Origin: Bacteroidota bacterium
GTDB lineage: Bacteria > Bacteroidota > Bacteroidia > SXHM01
Assembly: GCA_947479755.1 (NCBI GenBank)
Contig: CANKAM010000004.1
Location: forward strand, 1-64,000
Length of the DNA: 64,000 bases
Direction: 5' to 3'
The notes under the pieces were generated by a model that ran no database searches, was not told where the DNA came from, and saw nothing but the letters and a program-made list of their open reading frames with translations. Shown here one piece after another: positions 48,837 to 59,276 of the stretch. A program made the position numbers and the translations under genes. Numbering within the stretch: the first letter of the stretch is position 1; each line of letters begins with the position of its first letter.

Positions 48837-51254
48837 ATGCTTACGCTGCTGAAGCGCGAACTATTTAGTTTTCTCAACTCACTCACCGGCTATATTGTGG
48901 TGGGTGTTTTTCTGCTTATCACGGGTTTGTTCATGTGGGTTATTCCTTATGAATCAAATGTGCTGGACAATGGCTATGCCACTATTGATAGCTTGTTTGC
49001 ACTCGCGCCCTGGGTGTTTATGTTTCTGGTTCCGGCCATTACCATGCGCTCGTTTGCCGATGAAAAGAAAAGCGGAACCATAGAATTATTACAAACCAAA
49101 CCGCTTACTGATTTCCAGATCATTTTTGCAAAATATGCTGCGGGGGTGTTGCTCGTTCTTTTTTCAGTTGCACCTACTCTGGTTTATTATTTTTCTGTTT
49201 ATCAGTTAGGCTTTCCGGCAGGTAATATTGACAGCGGAAGTGTTATGGGATCTTACTTCGGACTGATTTTTCTTGCCGCAGCTTTTGTTGCTATCGGTGT
49301 TTTTGCTTCGTCTATAACAGAGAACCAGATTATTTCATTCATCATGGCTCTGTTTCTGTCCTGGTTTTTCTTTGATGGTTTTGCCAGTATTAGTTCCCTT
49401 GATATTTTCGGGAAGGTGGATAACATTCTGCTTAACATCGGAATGCTGGAGCATTACATCAGCATGAGCCGCGGAGTGCTGGATACACGCGATATGGTTT
49501 ATTTCATCAGCCTGAGTGCAGTGTTTATTGTGCTGACACAAATTATTCTCCAGCGCGGAAAATCTTCTGCTTCCTCTCTTTTGGAAAGGGCCGGGGTGAG
49601 GCTCTTTGCTGTTCTGATTATCATCGTAGCAATTAATATTATTGGCAGTTTTCTTTTTAAACGCTTTGACCTTACAGCAGAAAAACGTTACTCGCTCTCA
49701 CCTACCACCATTGATTTGATCAACAAGCTGGATGATGTGGTGTATGTGAAAATTTATCTGGAAGGTGATTTTCCGGCAGACTTCAAACGCCTGCGCAACA
49801 AGACCAAGGAAATGCTTGATGAATTCCGTGCTTACGGAAAAAATAAAATTGAATACGAGTTTATTAATCCGTCTGAAAATTCGGATAAAAAACAGCGCGA
49901 GAAACTGTATCGTCAGTTGGTGAAACAAGGTTTGGAACCCACTACTTACAAGTTAAATGAAAAGGAAGGCGCTGTTCAGAATACCATTTTTCCCGGAGCA
50001 ATATTTTATTACCGTGAAAAGGAAATGCCATTGCAACTGCTGAAAAGCAGGTTGGGAGCTGCACCTGTTGAAATGCTGAATAATTCAATTGAAGATCTGG
50101 AATACGAAATCTCCAATACCATCCGCAAATTAAGCGAAGACAAAACAGATAAAATAGCTTTTGTAATGGGGCATGGTGAACTGGCAAAACCTTTTGTGGC
50201 TGACATTGCGGGAGCGCTGAGTGAATATTATTTGGTTGACACAGTAGCTATCAATGCGCGACTGAATAGTTTAGATGATTTTAAAGCCATAATAATTGCT
50301 AAGCCGGACACGGCTTTTGATGAAAAGGACAAATTTATTATTGACCAGTTTGTGATGCGCGGAGGAAAAGTTTTGTGGCTGGTTGATGGCTGCAAAGCCA
50401 GCATGGACAGTCTGCAAAATGCAAGCGCAACTCTGGGAATGCCTGTGGATGTAAACATTTCCGATCAGCTTTTTAAATACGGTGTACGGATTAACACCAA
50501 TGTATTACAGGATTTGCGTGCAGCGGAAATTCCTGCTCCAACAGGGTATGTGGGAAACCAAGTACAATGGGGATTACAGCCCTGGCTTTTCTTTCCGCTG
50601 ATAGTGCCTACCAGTGAGCATCCGGTGGTGCGCAACCTGAATGCTATCCGCACTGAATTTGTATCAAGTATTGATACCGTTGGTGCAAAAGGCGTGAAGA
50701 AAACCATTCTGTTAGCATCTTCAAAATATTCGCGCACTATGCCAACACCTGTTAAAGTTGGACTGGAAATTCTGGTGAATAAACCGGATGAAGCACTGTT
50801 CAGCAAATCGTATGAGCCTGTTGCCGTTTTATTGGAAGGTGAATTTGAATCGGTATTTACCAATCGTGTTCCACCTTCCATCCAGTTGAGTAAAGAAATA
50901 GGTTTTAAAGAAAAAAGTGTTGCTACTAAAATGATTGTGATTTCGGACGGTGATGTGATAAAGAATAAATACAAGCAAAGCACAGGCGAAGTTTTTCCGC
51001 TGGGCTTTGACCCTTATACCGAACAGACTTATGGCAACAAGAAATTTATTCTCAACTGCATTAATTATCTGTGTGACGACTCGGGATTAATCTCTGTGCG
51101 TGCACGGGAATTAAAAATACGTTTGCTGGATAAAAAGAAAATAGCAAAGCAGCGTTTGCAATGGCAGTTGCTGAATGTGGCATTGCCTGTTCTTTTGATT
51201 ATTATTTTTGGAGTTGTGCAAACTATTTTGAGGAAAAGAAGATATGGAAGATAG
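48837..51254 (+). CDS. gldFG: GldF-GldG fusion (gliding-motility ABC transporter permease plus Gldg-type domain)
   Basis: N-terminal ABC-2 permease (MLTLLKRELFSFLNSLTGYIVV) then FLFKRFDLTAEKRYSLSPTT GldG start in the same frame. Confidence 0.88.
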   Translation: MLTLLKRELFSFLNSLTGYIVVGVFLLITGLFMWVIPYESNVLDNGYATIDSLFALAPWVFMFLVPAITMRSFADEKKSGTIELLQTKPLTDFQIIFAKYAAGVLLVLFSVAPTLVYYFSVYQLGFPAGNIDSGSVMGSYFGLIFLAAAFVAIGVFASSITENQIISFIMALFLSWFFFDGFASISSLDIFGKVDNILLNIGMLEHYISMSRGVLDTRDMVYFISLSAVFIVLTQIILQRGKSSASSLLERAGVRLFAVLIIIVAINIIGSFLFKRFDLTAEKRYSLSPTTIDLINKLDDVVYVKIYLEGDFPADFKRLRNKTKEMLDEFRAYGKNKIEYEFINPSENSDKKQREKLYRQLVKQGLEPTTYKLNEKEGAVQNTIFPGAIFYYREKEMPLQLLKSRLGAAPVEMLNNSIEDLEYEISNTIRKLSEDKTDKIAFVMGHGELAKPFVADIAGALSEYYLVDTVAINARLNSLDDFKAIIIAKPDTAFDEKDKFIIDQFVMRGGKVLWLVDGCKASMDSLQNASATLGMPVDVNISDQLFKYGVRINTNVLQDLRAAEIPAPTGYVGNQVQWGLQPWLFFPLIVPTSEHPVVRNLNAIRTEFVSSIDTVGAKGVKKTILLASSKYSRTMPTPVKVGLEILVNKPDEALFSKSYEPVAVLLEGEFESVFTNRVPPSIQLSKEIGFKEKSVATKMIVISDGDVIKNKYKQSTGEVFPLGFDPYTEQTYGNKKFILNCINYLCDDSGLISVRARELKIRLLDKKKIAKQRLQWQLLNVALPVLLIIIFGVVQTILRKRRYGR

Positions 51255-51351
51255 AACGCAGATGAAGCGGATTGAGCGATCTTCACTGATTTAAAAAATC
51301 CGCGCTAATCTGTTAAGTCCGTGTCATCCGCGTGCCATTAAAGAATACAAT

Positions 51352-52404
51352 ATGAAAAAAAACAAAGTCTTCATTATCATAGCCCTCTTGCTGACAGCGC
51401 TGGCAGTTTATTTAGTCATCAACAAGAGCAGCTCAACGCTGAATGTAGAAAAAACAAGTTTTGCTGTAGAAGATACGGCTGCTATAACCAAACTGTTTCT
51501 CGCGGATAAAAGAGGTTTTGCTGTAACATTGAACAGAGTAAGCGCTGGCGAATGGAATGTAAACGGAAATTATCCTGCACGTCAGGACGGAATAAATTCG
51601 CTGCTTGCCACCATAAAAAAAGTGGAAATGAAAGCGCCAATTGGAATCAATGCGCGCGAAAATATTCTGAAAGATCTGGCAGCACGAGGAATTAAAATTG
51701 AGATTTATACCAATGATGATGAACCGGAAAAGGTTTATTATGTAGGCGGTCCAACACCAGATAATTCCGGAACGTATATGGCACTGGAAGATGACGGAGA
51801 TTTTTCAGATCCATACATCACACACATTCCGGGCTTCAATGGTTACCTGACTACACGTTACATTGTTCTGGATTATAAATGGCGTACTTCTGCTATTTTT
51901 AAAAGTGCTTACAGCGAGATTAATTCGGTTAAAGTGGAGTATTTCCAAAAACCGGATGACTCCTTCGAAATTTTAAAAAACGAAAACGGAAAAATCGTCC
52001 TAAAATCACTGAAGTTCAATGCACCGGTCGCTAATTTTGACAGCATTGCTGTAAAAGAATATTTAGTGAATTATGCAAACATCCACTTTGAAGCATTTGA
52101 AAAGCTGAAAGCCGAAACACGCGATTCAATTCTTGCATCGCCAAAATTTTTCAGCATTGCACTAACAACAAATACAGGTAAGACAACTACCGTTATTGCC
52201 TATGCAATTAAAGCAAAGCCCGGTGCAGTTGACCTTAAAGACAATCCGATTGATTATGACCCCGACCGCATGTATGCAAAAATTAATGAAGAGCAAGACC
52301 TTGCACTCATTCAATATTTTACTTTTGACAAACTAATGAAACCGCTTTCGTGGTTTGAGACTGATCCGGTGCAGCCGAAGAGAATTTCGCCACGAGGCAA
52401 CTAA
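51352..52404 (+). CDS. DUF4340-like protein
   Basis: Position after gldG and MKKNKVFIIIALLLTALAVYLV...FLADKRGFAVTLNRVSAGEWNVNG. Confidence 0.7.
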   Translation: MKKNKVFIIIALLLTALAVYLVINKSSSTLNVEKTSFAVEDTAAITKLFLADKRGFAVTLNRVSAGEWNVNGNYPARQDGINSLLATIKKVEMKAPIGINARENILKDLAARGIKIEIYTNDDEPEKVYYVGGPTPDNSGTYMALEDDGDFSDPYITHIPGFNGYLTTRYIVLDYKWRTSAIFKSAYSEINSVKVEYFQKPDDSFEILKNENGKIVLKSLKFNAPVANFDSIAVKEYLVNYANIHFEAFEKLKAETRDSILASPKFFSIALTTNTGKTTTVIAYAIKAKPGAVDLKDNPIDYDPDRMYAKINEEQDLALIQYFTFDKLMKPLSWFETDPVQPKRISPRGN

Positions 52405-52418
52405 ATTTTAATTATATC

Positions 52419-52949
52419 ATGAAAAAAACTACAATTTTATTTTCGTTTCTTGTTGTATTTATTACAACTGTATCAGCTCAGGTTCCGCGCTTTACTAAAT
52501 ATCAGATAAACGAGACTGGCAGGTATGCCTATTTCCCTGAAGACCCAGGCACTGTTGAACCTGTAATGTCCGATGATGGTTCAGATGTTTATACTTATGA
52601 AGTAGAATTTGAAAACACTTTTTACGGAACAATCATGGTAGATTTTACTGATGATGCTTTTAAAGAAAACAGCAAAGAAGAAATGGAAGAAGTATTGATC
52701 TCTTATCTTGATTACCTTCAGGGAGCATTTAGCATAACCGAAACTGCCGGTTATGGCAAAGGTCATACATTAGAATCGAATCCTGATGCAGTTGGAGTGC
52801 TTGATTACTGGGAAGATGCAACCGGTGAGCCCTGGGTTATAAAAGGCTGGGTAGATCAAAACTCCTTGGCTGTGATGTATATGTATAGCACAGAATTACC
52901 TGCCCAAGGAATACAAGATGTTTTTCTGAACGGATTCCGTTTCAATTAA
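52419..52949 (+). CDS. Hypothetical secreted protein
   Basis: Signal peptide MKKTTILFSFLVVFITTVSAQ; ORF. Confidence 0.65.
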   Translation: MKKTTILFSFLVVFITTVSAQVPRFTKYQINETGRYAYFPEDPGTVEPVMSDDGSDVYTYEVEFENTFYGTIMVDFTDDAFKENSKEEMEEVLISYLDYLQGAFSITETAGYGKGHTLESNPDAVGVLDYWEDATGEPWVIKGWVDQNSLAVMYMYSTELPAQGIQDVFLNGFRFN

Positions 52950-53566
52950 TAAAGGTCTTCGAGAATTCCTTTCCCCTGACGCAGAATTTCAGCACTGCCG
53001 TTAGAACAATCAATAACGGTGGAAACATGGTTATCACCAAAACCACCATCAATAACCATGTCCACCATGTCTTCGTACTTCTCGTGAATCAATTCAGGAT
53101 TAGTAGTGTATTCAATCACTTCGTCCTCGTCATGAACCGAAGCAGACATTAGAGGATTGCCTAAACGGTTTACAATTTCGCGGGCAATATTGTTTTCAGG
53201 AATACGAATTCCAACTGTTTTCTTTTTGCTTTTAAATAAATCGGGCACTGTATTTTTGGCTTGCAAAACAAACGTAAACGGACCCGGAAAAGCTTTCTTC
53301 ATCAACTTGTAGGTTGTAGTATCCACATTGCGCGCAAAATCTGAAAGGTGACTTAAGTCGTAACAGATAAAAGAGAAATTCGCTTTTTTTCTGTCAATAT
53401 TTCTGATGCGACAGATACGTTCAACCGCTTTCTGATTATAAATATCACAACCAATTCCGTAAACAGTATCAGTAGGATAAATAATCACACCCCCATCACG
53501 CAGGCAGTCGATAACCTGATCGATTTTTCGTTGTTCCGGATTTTGCGAGTGGATTTTGAGTATCAT
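52946..53566 (-). CDS. L-threonylcarbamoyladenylate synthase / YciO-YrdC family
   Basis: GGVIIYPTDTVYGIGCD, FPGPFTFVL, TVGIRIPEN motifs. Confidence 0.88.
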   Translation of the reverse strand: MILKIHSQNPEQRKIDQVIDCLRDGGVIIYPTDTVYGIGCDIYNQKAVERICRIRNIDRKKANFSFICYDLSHLSDFARNVDTTTYKLMKKAFPGPFTFVLQAKNTVPDLFKSKKKTVGIRIPENNIAREIVNRLGNPLMSASVHDEDEVIEYTTNPELIHEKYEDMVDMVIDGGFGDNHVSTVIDCSNGSAEILRQGKGILEDLY

Positions 53567-53573
53567 TCGATAG

Positions 53574-54224
53574 TTACTTTTTCCCTGCGTCAGAAAGAAA
53601 TTTCGCTAAACCAATATCTGTCAGTGGATGATTCAACAATGCTGTAATTGCACTCAACGGACAGGTAGCCACATCAGCACCAATTTCAGCGCACTTGATA
53701 ATATGAATAGGATGACGAACTGAAGCAGCAAGTATTTGTGTTTCGTAACCATAGTTATCATAAATCAAACGCATCTGCGCAATCAGTTCCAATCCATCCT
53801 GACTTACATCGTCTAACCTTCCGATAAAAGGTGAGCAATAGGTTGCTCCTGCTTTTGCAGCCAACAGAGCTTGTCCTGCTGAAAATATAAGTGTGCAATT
53901 TGTTCTGATTCCTTTTGATGAAAAATATTTCAGCGCCTTCACACCATCTTTAATCATCGGCACTTTCACCACAATCTGCGGATGTAAAGCAGCCAATTTT
54001 TCGCCTTCTTCTACAATACCTTTAAAGTCGGTAGAAATAACTTCAGCACTTACATCACCGTCAACGATATTGCAGATATCAATGTAATGCTGAATGATTT
54101 TGTCCTGATCTTTTATGCCCTCTTTCGCCATCAGCGAAGGATTGGTGGTTACTCCGTCAAGCACTCCGAGTTCCTGTGCTTCTTTGATTTGTGCGAGATT
54201 CGCAGTGTCTATGAAAAATTTCAT
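53574..54224 (-). CDS. fsa: Fructose-6-phosphate aldolase / short transaldolase
   Basis: [45 protein letters not shown]. Confidence 0.92.
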   Translation of the reverse strand: MKFFIDTANLAQIKEAQELGVLDGVTTNPSLMAKEGIKDQDKIIQHYIDICNIVDGDVSAEVISTDFKGIVEEGEKLAALHPQIVVKVPMIKDGVKALKYFSSKGIRTNCTLIFSAGQALLAAKAGATYCSPFIGRLDDVSQDGLELIAQMRLIYDNYGYETQILAASVRHPIHIIKCAEIGADVATCPLSAITALLNHPLTDIGLAKFLSDAGKK

Positions 54225-54382
54225 TTTTTGTTTTTAATGTTTTTTGCTTCTATGTCACCCTGAGCGAAGTCAAAGGGTTTAGGGAATAAAGATATACAGC
54301 CTCACAAAACACAGCGATAATTTTTATCAACAAAAAACTGACAGAAGAACAAAAGAGGAAATAAAGCTAATTTTGTAAAACT

Positions 54383-55189
54383 ATGACGAATAGAATTACT
54401 GAATCAGAATCCAATTACAATCACCTCGAAAAAATGTCGGTTGCAGAATTACTTACGGGCATTAATAACGAGGATAAAACAGTTGCATTTGCAGTAGAGA
54501 AAGCTATTCCACAAATTGAAAAATTAGTGGAAGCAATTGCAGAAAAAATGAAAAACGCTGGCAGATTATTTTATCTTGGTGCCGGAACCAGTGGCCGATT
54601 AGGAATTGTAGATGCATCTGAATGTCCTCCAACTTACGGAGTGGAACATGGTTTAGTAATCGGCATTATTGCAGGCGGAGATAAGGCGATCCGAAAAGCT
54701 GTAGAGTTTGCAGAAGATGATGAAACCCAAGGCTGGAAAGATTTGCAGGAATATCTCATAAACGCTAACGATACAGTAATAGGAATTACTGCTTCGGGAA
54801 CTGCACCTTATGTTCTAGGGGCATTAAAAAAATGCAATGATGAAGGAATTACAACAGGCAGCATCACCTGTAATCCGGGAAGTCCGGTTGCAGGGGCGGC
54901 AAAATTCCCTGTTGAAGTTATAGTGGGTCCTGAGTTTGTAACAGGCAGCACGCGAATGAAATCAGGAACAGCACAGAAACTGGTGCTGAATATGATTTCA
55001 ACCTCAGTAATGATAAAACTCGGAAGAGTGAAAGGAAATCGCATGGTGGATATGCAGCTGAGCAACAACAAACTGATTGATCGCGGCACAAAAATGGTAA
55101 TGGACGAACTGAAAGTAGATTACGAGACTGCAAATGAATTACTGAAAAAATTTGGAAGCGTAAGGAAAGCGGTAGAAGGAGGGAAATAA
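54383..55189 (+). CDS. murQ: N-acetylmuramic acid 6-phosphate etherase
   Basis: GAGTSGRLGIVDASECPPTYG, GSTRMKSGTAQK. Confidence 0.93.
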   Translation: MTNRITESESNYNHLEKMSVAELLTGINNEDKTVAFAVEKAIPQIEKLVEAIAEKMKNAGRLFYLGAGTSGRLGIVDASECPPTYGVEHGLVIGIIAGGDKAIRKAVEFAEDDETQGWKDLQEYLINANDTVIGITASGTAPYVLGALKKCNDEGITTGSITCNPGSPVAGAAKFPVEVIVGPEFVTGSTRMKSGTAQKLVLNMISTSVMIKLGRVKGNRMVDMQLSNNKLIDRGTKMVMDELKVDYETANELLKKFGSVRKAVEGGK

Positions 55190-55770
55190 TGCAGGACATA
55201 GAACCATTTTACAATTGGCGTGAGTTGTATATTTCAGAAGAAGATGTGCGCTCTCCTTTTTATGAAAGAGAGTATAGCGAATTTGAATACACGCATACCA
55301 TTTACAATTATTACATCCATCCGCAATGGGATTTTATGGGTTCGCCAACTCTTTTTATCAAAATTATTTTTGCAGATTATGAATCAGGTTTTGCAATTGT
55401 TGAATTGATTGGTGAATGGAATGATGCTATTAACAACGACATCATGATTCTGAAACGTGATATTGTAGATGAACTAATAAGACATGGAATCAGTAAATTT
55501 ATTCTGGTTGGTGAAAACGTGTTGAACTTTCACTCTTCAGATGATTCATATTACGAGGAGTGGTTTGATGATGTGGAAGAAGGCTGGATAGTTGGAATCA
55601 ATTTCAGGGAACACGTTTTGAAAGAAATGTCGCAGGCAAATATTGATTACTATATCACATTTGGCGGTGAGTTTAACTTTATGGATTGGAGAACTCATTC
55701 ACCGTTTCAGCTTCTTGAAAGAATTGAAAATGTGATGAGCAAAAGATTAGGAACAGGAACAGGTGGGTAG
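55189..55770 (+). CDS. Conserved hypothetical protein, translationally coupled to murQ
   Basis: ORF begins with TAATG overlap. Confidence 0.7.
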   Translation: MQDIEPFYNWRELYISEEDVRSPFYEREYSEFEYTHTIYNYYIHPQWDFMGSPTLFIKIIFADYESGFAIVELIGEWNDAINNDIMILKRDIVDELIRHGISKFILVGENVLNFHSSDDSYYEEWFDDVEEGWIVGINFREHVLKEMSQANIDYYITFGGEFNFMDWRTHSPFQLLERIENVMSKRLGTGTGG

Positions 55771-55771
55771 T

Positions 55772-56221
55772 TTATTCTACCCGTTTTATAATAACCTGCA
55801 TTTCGCCTTCGTTATTTTCAAAAAATCCTTTCGCATCATTTGGATAAAGATTGAGAAGACCGGTTTTCCTCATTTTCTTTTTAATTCCTGTACCGATTGA
55901 AAAGTGATGGGATTTATTAATGCTTGCACAAAGCATCATGTAATTTTCCAAAGGCATTCTTTTCAGGATTCTGCCCAACATTAAAAATGCCTTATTCGGT
56001 GGAAAACCGTTTGCATCAGTTGCAGGAAAACCAGCGTCAACCCACTCACCATAGACTTTTATATCATATACTTCATTCCTGGCAACAGTAATTTTACTTG
56101 GAGTTATAAAAATATTTGCAGGGACAATAATCTGAACACTATCTCCCACATTAAGATTTATTTGAGCATTAAGCTGAAAACAAGAAATCCAAAATAAAGA
56201 AGAAAAAATCAGTTTTTTCAC
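55772..56221 (-). CDS. Hypothetical secreted protein
   Basis: Likely GTG start VKKLIFSSLFWISCFQLNAQ; the longer ORF call would overlap the upstream gene. Confidence 0.5.
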   Translation of the reverse strand: MKKLIFSSLFWISCFQLNAQINLNVGDSVQIIVPANIFITPSKITVARNEVYDIKVYGEWVDAGFPATDANGFPPNKAFLMLGRILKRMPLENYMMLCASINKSHHFSIGTGIKKKMRKTGLLNLYPNDAKGFFENNEGEMQVIIKRVE

Positions 56222-56229
56222 GCTCAATT

Positions 56230-56673
56230 TTAAGCACCGAACTGGCGGAAATGATGATCGATATGCTTGTAAGCGATTTTGCCCCATTCCTCACGGCTCA
56301 TTTCTCCAAAAATAGGATGTGGTGAAAATTTATGTCCTTCCTGTTTAGAAAGAAAGCGGTCAAACGTGATGAGAAAATTATCCATTTCAATCTGAAAAGA
56401 AGCGGGATTATCGTTCTTCATTTCTTTAGCGGTCATCAGATTATTAGACCATGGAACTCTGATGCCAAATGTTAACACAGCAATGCGACTGATTATTTTA
56501 TTGAACCACGGCTTAACAGGAATATCACCCAGACCCATGCGCATCTGAGCGCTCAAATGCCAGAGCATTTGTTCTACACTCATTTTTCCCCACAAACGTT
56601 CCGAGTAAGGTTTGAGCGTTTTTGTCCTGCGCAAAATTTCTTCCTGAACTTCTTTTTCAAAAATTGATTTCAT
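56230..56673 (-). CDS. DinB/DUF1569-like protein
   Basis: MSVEQMLWHLSAQMRMGLGD ... HPIFGEMSREEWGKIAYKHIDHHFRQFG. Confidence 0.75.
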   Translation of the reverse strand: MKSIFEKEVQEEILRRTKTLKPYSERLWGKMSVEQMLWHLSAQMRMGLGDIPVKPWFNKIISRIAVLTFGIRVPWSNNLMTAKEMKNDNPASFQIEMDNFLITFDRFLSKQEGHKFSPHPIFGEMSREEWGKIAYKHIDHHFRQFGA

Positions 56674-57932
56674 CTTTCTAAAAACTCAACTATTGCATTA
56701 TAAATATAGTCCAAATCTTCATCACTGATGCAATACGGTGGCACAAGATAAATAACATTTCCAAGTGGACGAATGAGGATGCCTTTTGAAATAAAGAACT
56801 GATACAGTTCATTTCTCATTTTACTGAAGTAACCATCTTCACCTTCAAATTCCATAGCAATAATAGTCCCCAGACAGCGAACATTTTTCAACCTTTTATT
56901 ACCTCTTATTTCATTTGCAAAAGTTATATGTCTTTGAGAAATTCTTAATATAGTTTTTTGCGTTTCTTCTTTTTCCAACAATTCAGCACTCGCAAAGGAG
57001 ACTGCACAAGCTAGTGGATTTGCAGTATAAGAATGTCCGTGAAAAAATGTTTTCAATTTATCTGAACTATCAGATAAAAAAGCTTCATAAATATTTTCAG
57101 AACAAGATGTAACACCTAATGGCATTGTACCTCCTGTAAGGCCTTTTGACAAACAAAAAATATCTGGTTGCTCGTTTTGATAATCGCAGGCAAAGAATTT
57201 TCCTGTTCTGTAAAAACCGGTGAACACTTCATCTGCAATGGAAATTACATTGTACTTCTTACAGAGTGAAAGCATTTTTTTCAGCAATTCAGGTGAATAC
57301 ATTTTCATGCCTGCCGTTCCTTGTAAGAGTGGCTCAAAAATGAAAGCCGCCACATCTCCTTTTGTAAACAGATTTTCTAATTGAGCAAGTGTTTTGCTTT
57401 CGGCAGATGGGAAATCCACAAACTCAACCTCAAATAAAAACGATTGAAAAGGCGCAGTAAATGCGCTGCGCGCACTGGCACTCATCGCACCGAATGTGTC
57501 ACCATGATATGCTCCATCCAAAGCCCCCAATTTTGTTTTCTTTTCGCCTTTGTTATGCCAATACTGCAAAGCCATTTTTAGCGCCACTTCCACAGCAGTA
57601 GAACCATCATCGGAATAAAAAACTTTCGTTTGGTTTTCAGGTAAATGAAACAACAGTTTCTCTGCAAGATTCACTGCCGGAGCATGTGTAAAGCCTGCAA
57701 ATATTGAATGTTCAATTTTTTTAAATTGTTTATTGATGGCTTCTCTTAAATAAGGATGCCCATGTCCGTGCAGATTTACCCACCACGATGAAATAGCATC
57801 AATGTATCGGTTTCCGTTTTCATCAAAAAGATAAGCACCTTCCCCTCTATCAATCACAATATTTGGCAATGCATCCTTCATTTGTGTATAAGGATGCCAT
57901 ATAAAATTTTTATCTTTTTCTGAAATACTCAT
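56670..57932 (-). CDS. bioA: Adenosylmethionine--8-amino-7-oxononanoate aminotransferase
   Basis: IWHPYTQMKD, SSWWVNLHGHGHP, SIADEVFTGFYRTG, SKGLTGGTMPLGVT. Confidence 0.93.
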   Translation of the reverse strand: MSISEKDKNFIWHPYTQMKDALPNIVIDRGEGAYLFDENGNRYIDAISSWWVNLHGHGHPYLREAINKQFKKIEHSIFAGFTHAPAVNLAEKLLFHLPENQTKVFYSDDGSTAVEVALKMALQYWHNKGEKKTKLGALDGAYHGDTFGAMSASARSAFTAPFQSFLFEVEFVDFPSAESKTLAQLENLFTKGDVAAFIFEPLLQGTAGMKMYSPELLKKMLSLCKKYNVISIADEVFTGFYRTGKFFACDYQNEQPDIFCLSKGLTGGTMPLGVTSCSENIYEAFLSDSSDKLKTFFHGHSYTANPLACAVSFASAELLEKEETQKTILRISQRHITFANEIRGNKRLKNVRCLGTIIAMEFEGEDGYFSKMRNELYQFFISKGILIRPLGNVIYLVPPYCISDEDLDYIYNAIVEFLER

Positions 57933-59200
57933 TTCTTAAACGGTCTTATTATCAACCTGACACCTCGATCGTAATTAAAATAGCTCCACATCCAGTTGAC
58001 CAGTGTTACTGCTCGATTGCGCCACCCTACCAATGCCATAAGGTGAACGAACATCCAAACCAGCCATGCAAAAAATCCATTCATTTTCATAAAGGGAAGT
58101 TCTACAACTGCTTTATTTCTTCCTATGGTTGCCATCGAACCAAGATCTATGTACTTGAATGGTTTCAGTGGCTTATTGATTAATATATTTTTAAAGTTTT
58201 TTGCTAATAAACTACCTTGCTGAATTGCCGGTTGGGCCACCATAGGGTGACCTTTTGGAAACCTTTCGTCATTGATAATATTTGCTACATCGCCAATTGC
58301 AAAAATATTATCATACCCTTTCACTCGGTTAAATTCATCAACTGCCAATCTTTTATTTCTGAGCAGTGCCTCACCTTCAATTCCTTTTACTGAAGCACCT
58401 TCAACCCCAGCAGCCCATATGACTGTTGATGAAATTAAATCAGTACCGGTGTTTGTTTTTACCCTTTCACCATCATAATCCTGAACTGCTGTATTCAACA
58501 AAGTTTTAACTCCTAAATCTGAAAGAAAATCTAATGTATGCGATGAAGAAATTTCTGAAAGTGCAGGTAACAATCGGGGGCCAGCTTCCAATAAATGTAT
58601 CTGCATTTGACTTGCATCCAGGCCAGGATAATCAGCAGGAAGAACATGTGTTTTCATTTCTGCAAGCGAGCCCGCCAGTTCAACTCCTGTGGGACCACCT
58701 CCTACTACTACAAAATTCAGAAGTTTTTCAATTTCAAGAGCATCGGTGGAGAGCATTGCCTTTTCGAAATTTTGTAAAATCAAACTTCGCAGGTCAAGTG
58801 CCTGGGGAATTGACTTCATAGACATGCTGTTCTGTTCCACGTTTTTCAATCCGAAGAAACCTGTTTGTGAACCTGTAGCCAAAACAAGATAGTCGTACTT
58901 CAATTCACCAATTCCTGTAACAATGGTATTCTTTTTAGAAATAATTTCCAGAACCTCCGTCATTCTGAAAAATAAATTTTTCTGATTGCGAAAAATTTTT
59001 CGGATTGGAAATGCAATGGAATCAGGCTCTAGACCCGAAGATGCAACCTGATACAGCAAGGGCTGAAAGGTGTGATAATTATTTCTGTCGAGCAGGATAA
59101 CTTGCACAGGGACATCTTTTAATGAGCTTGCTAAACTGAGCCCTCCAAAGCCACCGCCAACAATTACTACACGAGGAAGATTTGTTTCTGGTATATTCAT
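57929..59200 (-). CDS. NAD(P)/FAD-dependent oxidoreductase (type II NADH dehydrogenase-like)
   Basis: VVIVGGGFGGLSLA, VVVGGGPTGVELAG, FAIGDVA; start trimmed to MNIPETN. Confidence 0.9.
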   Translation of the reverse strand: MNIPETNLPRVVIVGGGFGGLSLASSLKDVPVQVILLDRNNYHTFQPLLYQVASSGLEPDSIAFPIRKIFRNQKNLFFRMTEVLEIISKKNTIVTGIGELKYDYLVLATGSQTGFFGLKNVEQNSMSMKSIPQALDLRSLILQNFEKAMLSTDALEIEKLLNFVVVGGGPTGVELAGSLAEMKTHVLPADYPGLDASQMQIHLLEAGPRLLPALSEISSSHTLDFLSDLGVKTLLNTAVQDYDGERVKTNTGTDLISSTVIWAAGVEGASVKGIEGEALLRNKRLAVDEFNRVKGYDNIFAIGDVANIINDERFPKGHPMVAQPAIQQGSLLAKNFKNILINKPLKPFKYIDLGSMATIGRNKAVVELPFMKMNGFFAWLVWMFVHLMALVGWRNRAVTLVNWMWSYFNYDRGVRLIIRPFKK

Positions 59201-59276
59201 AAAACAGGGCAAAGATATATTGATTTAAACACTGACTGATTTCATTACTTTTGGCAGATAACAAAAATTACTCGCT

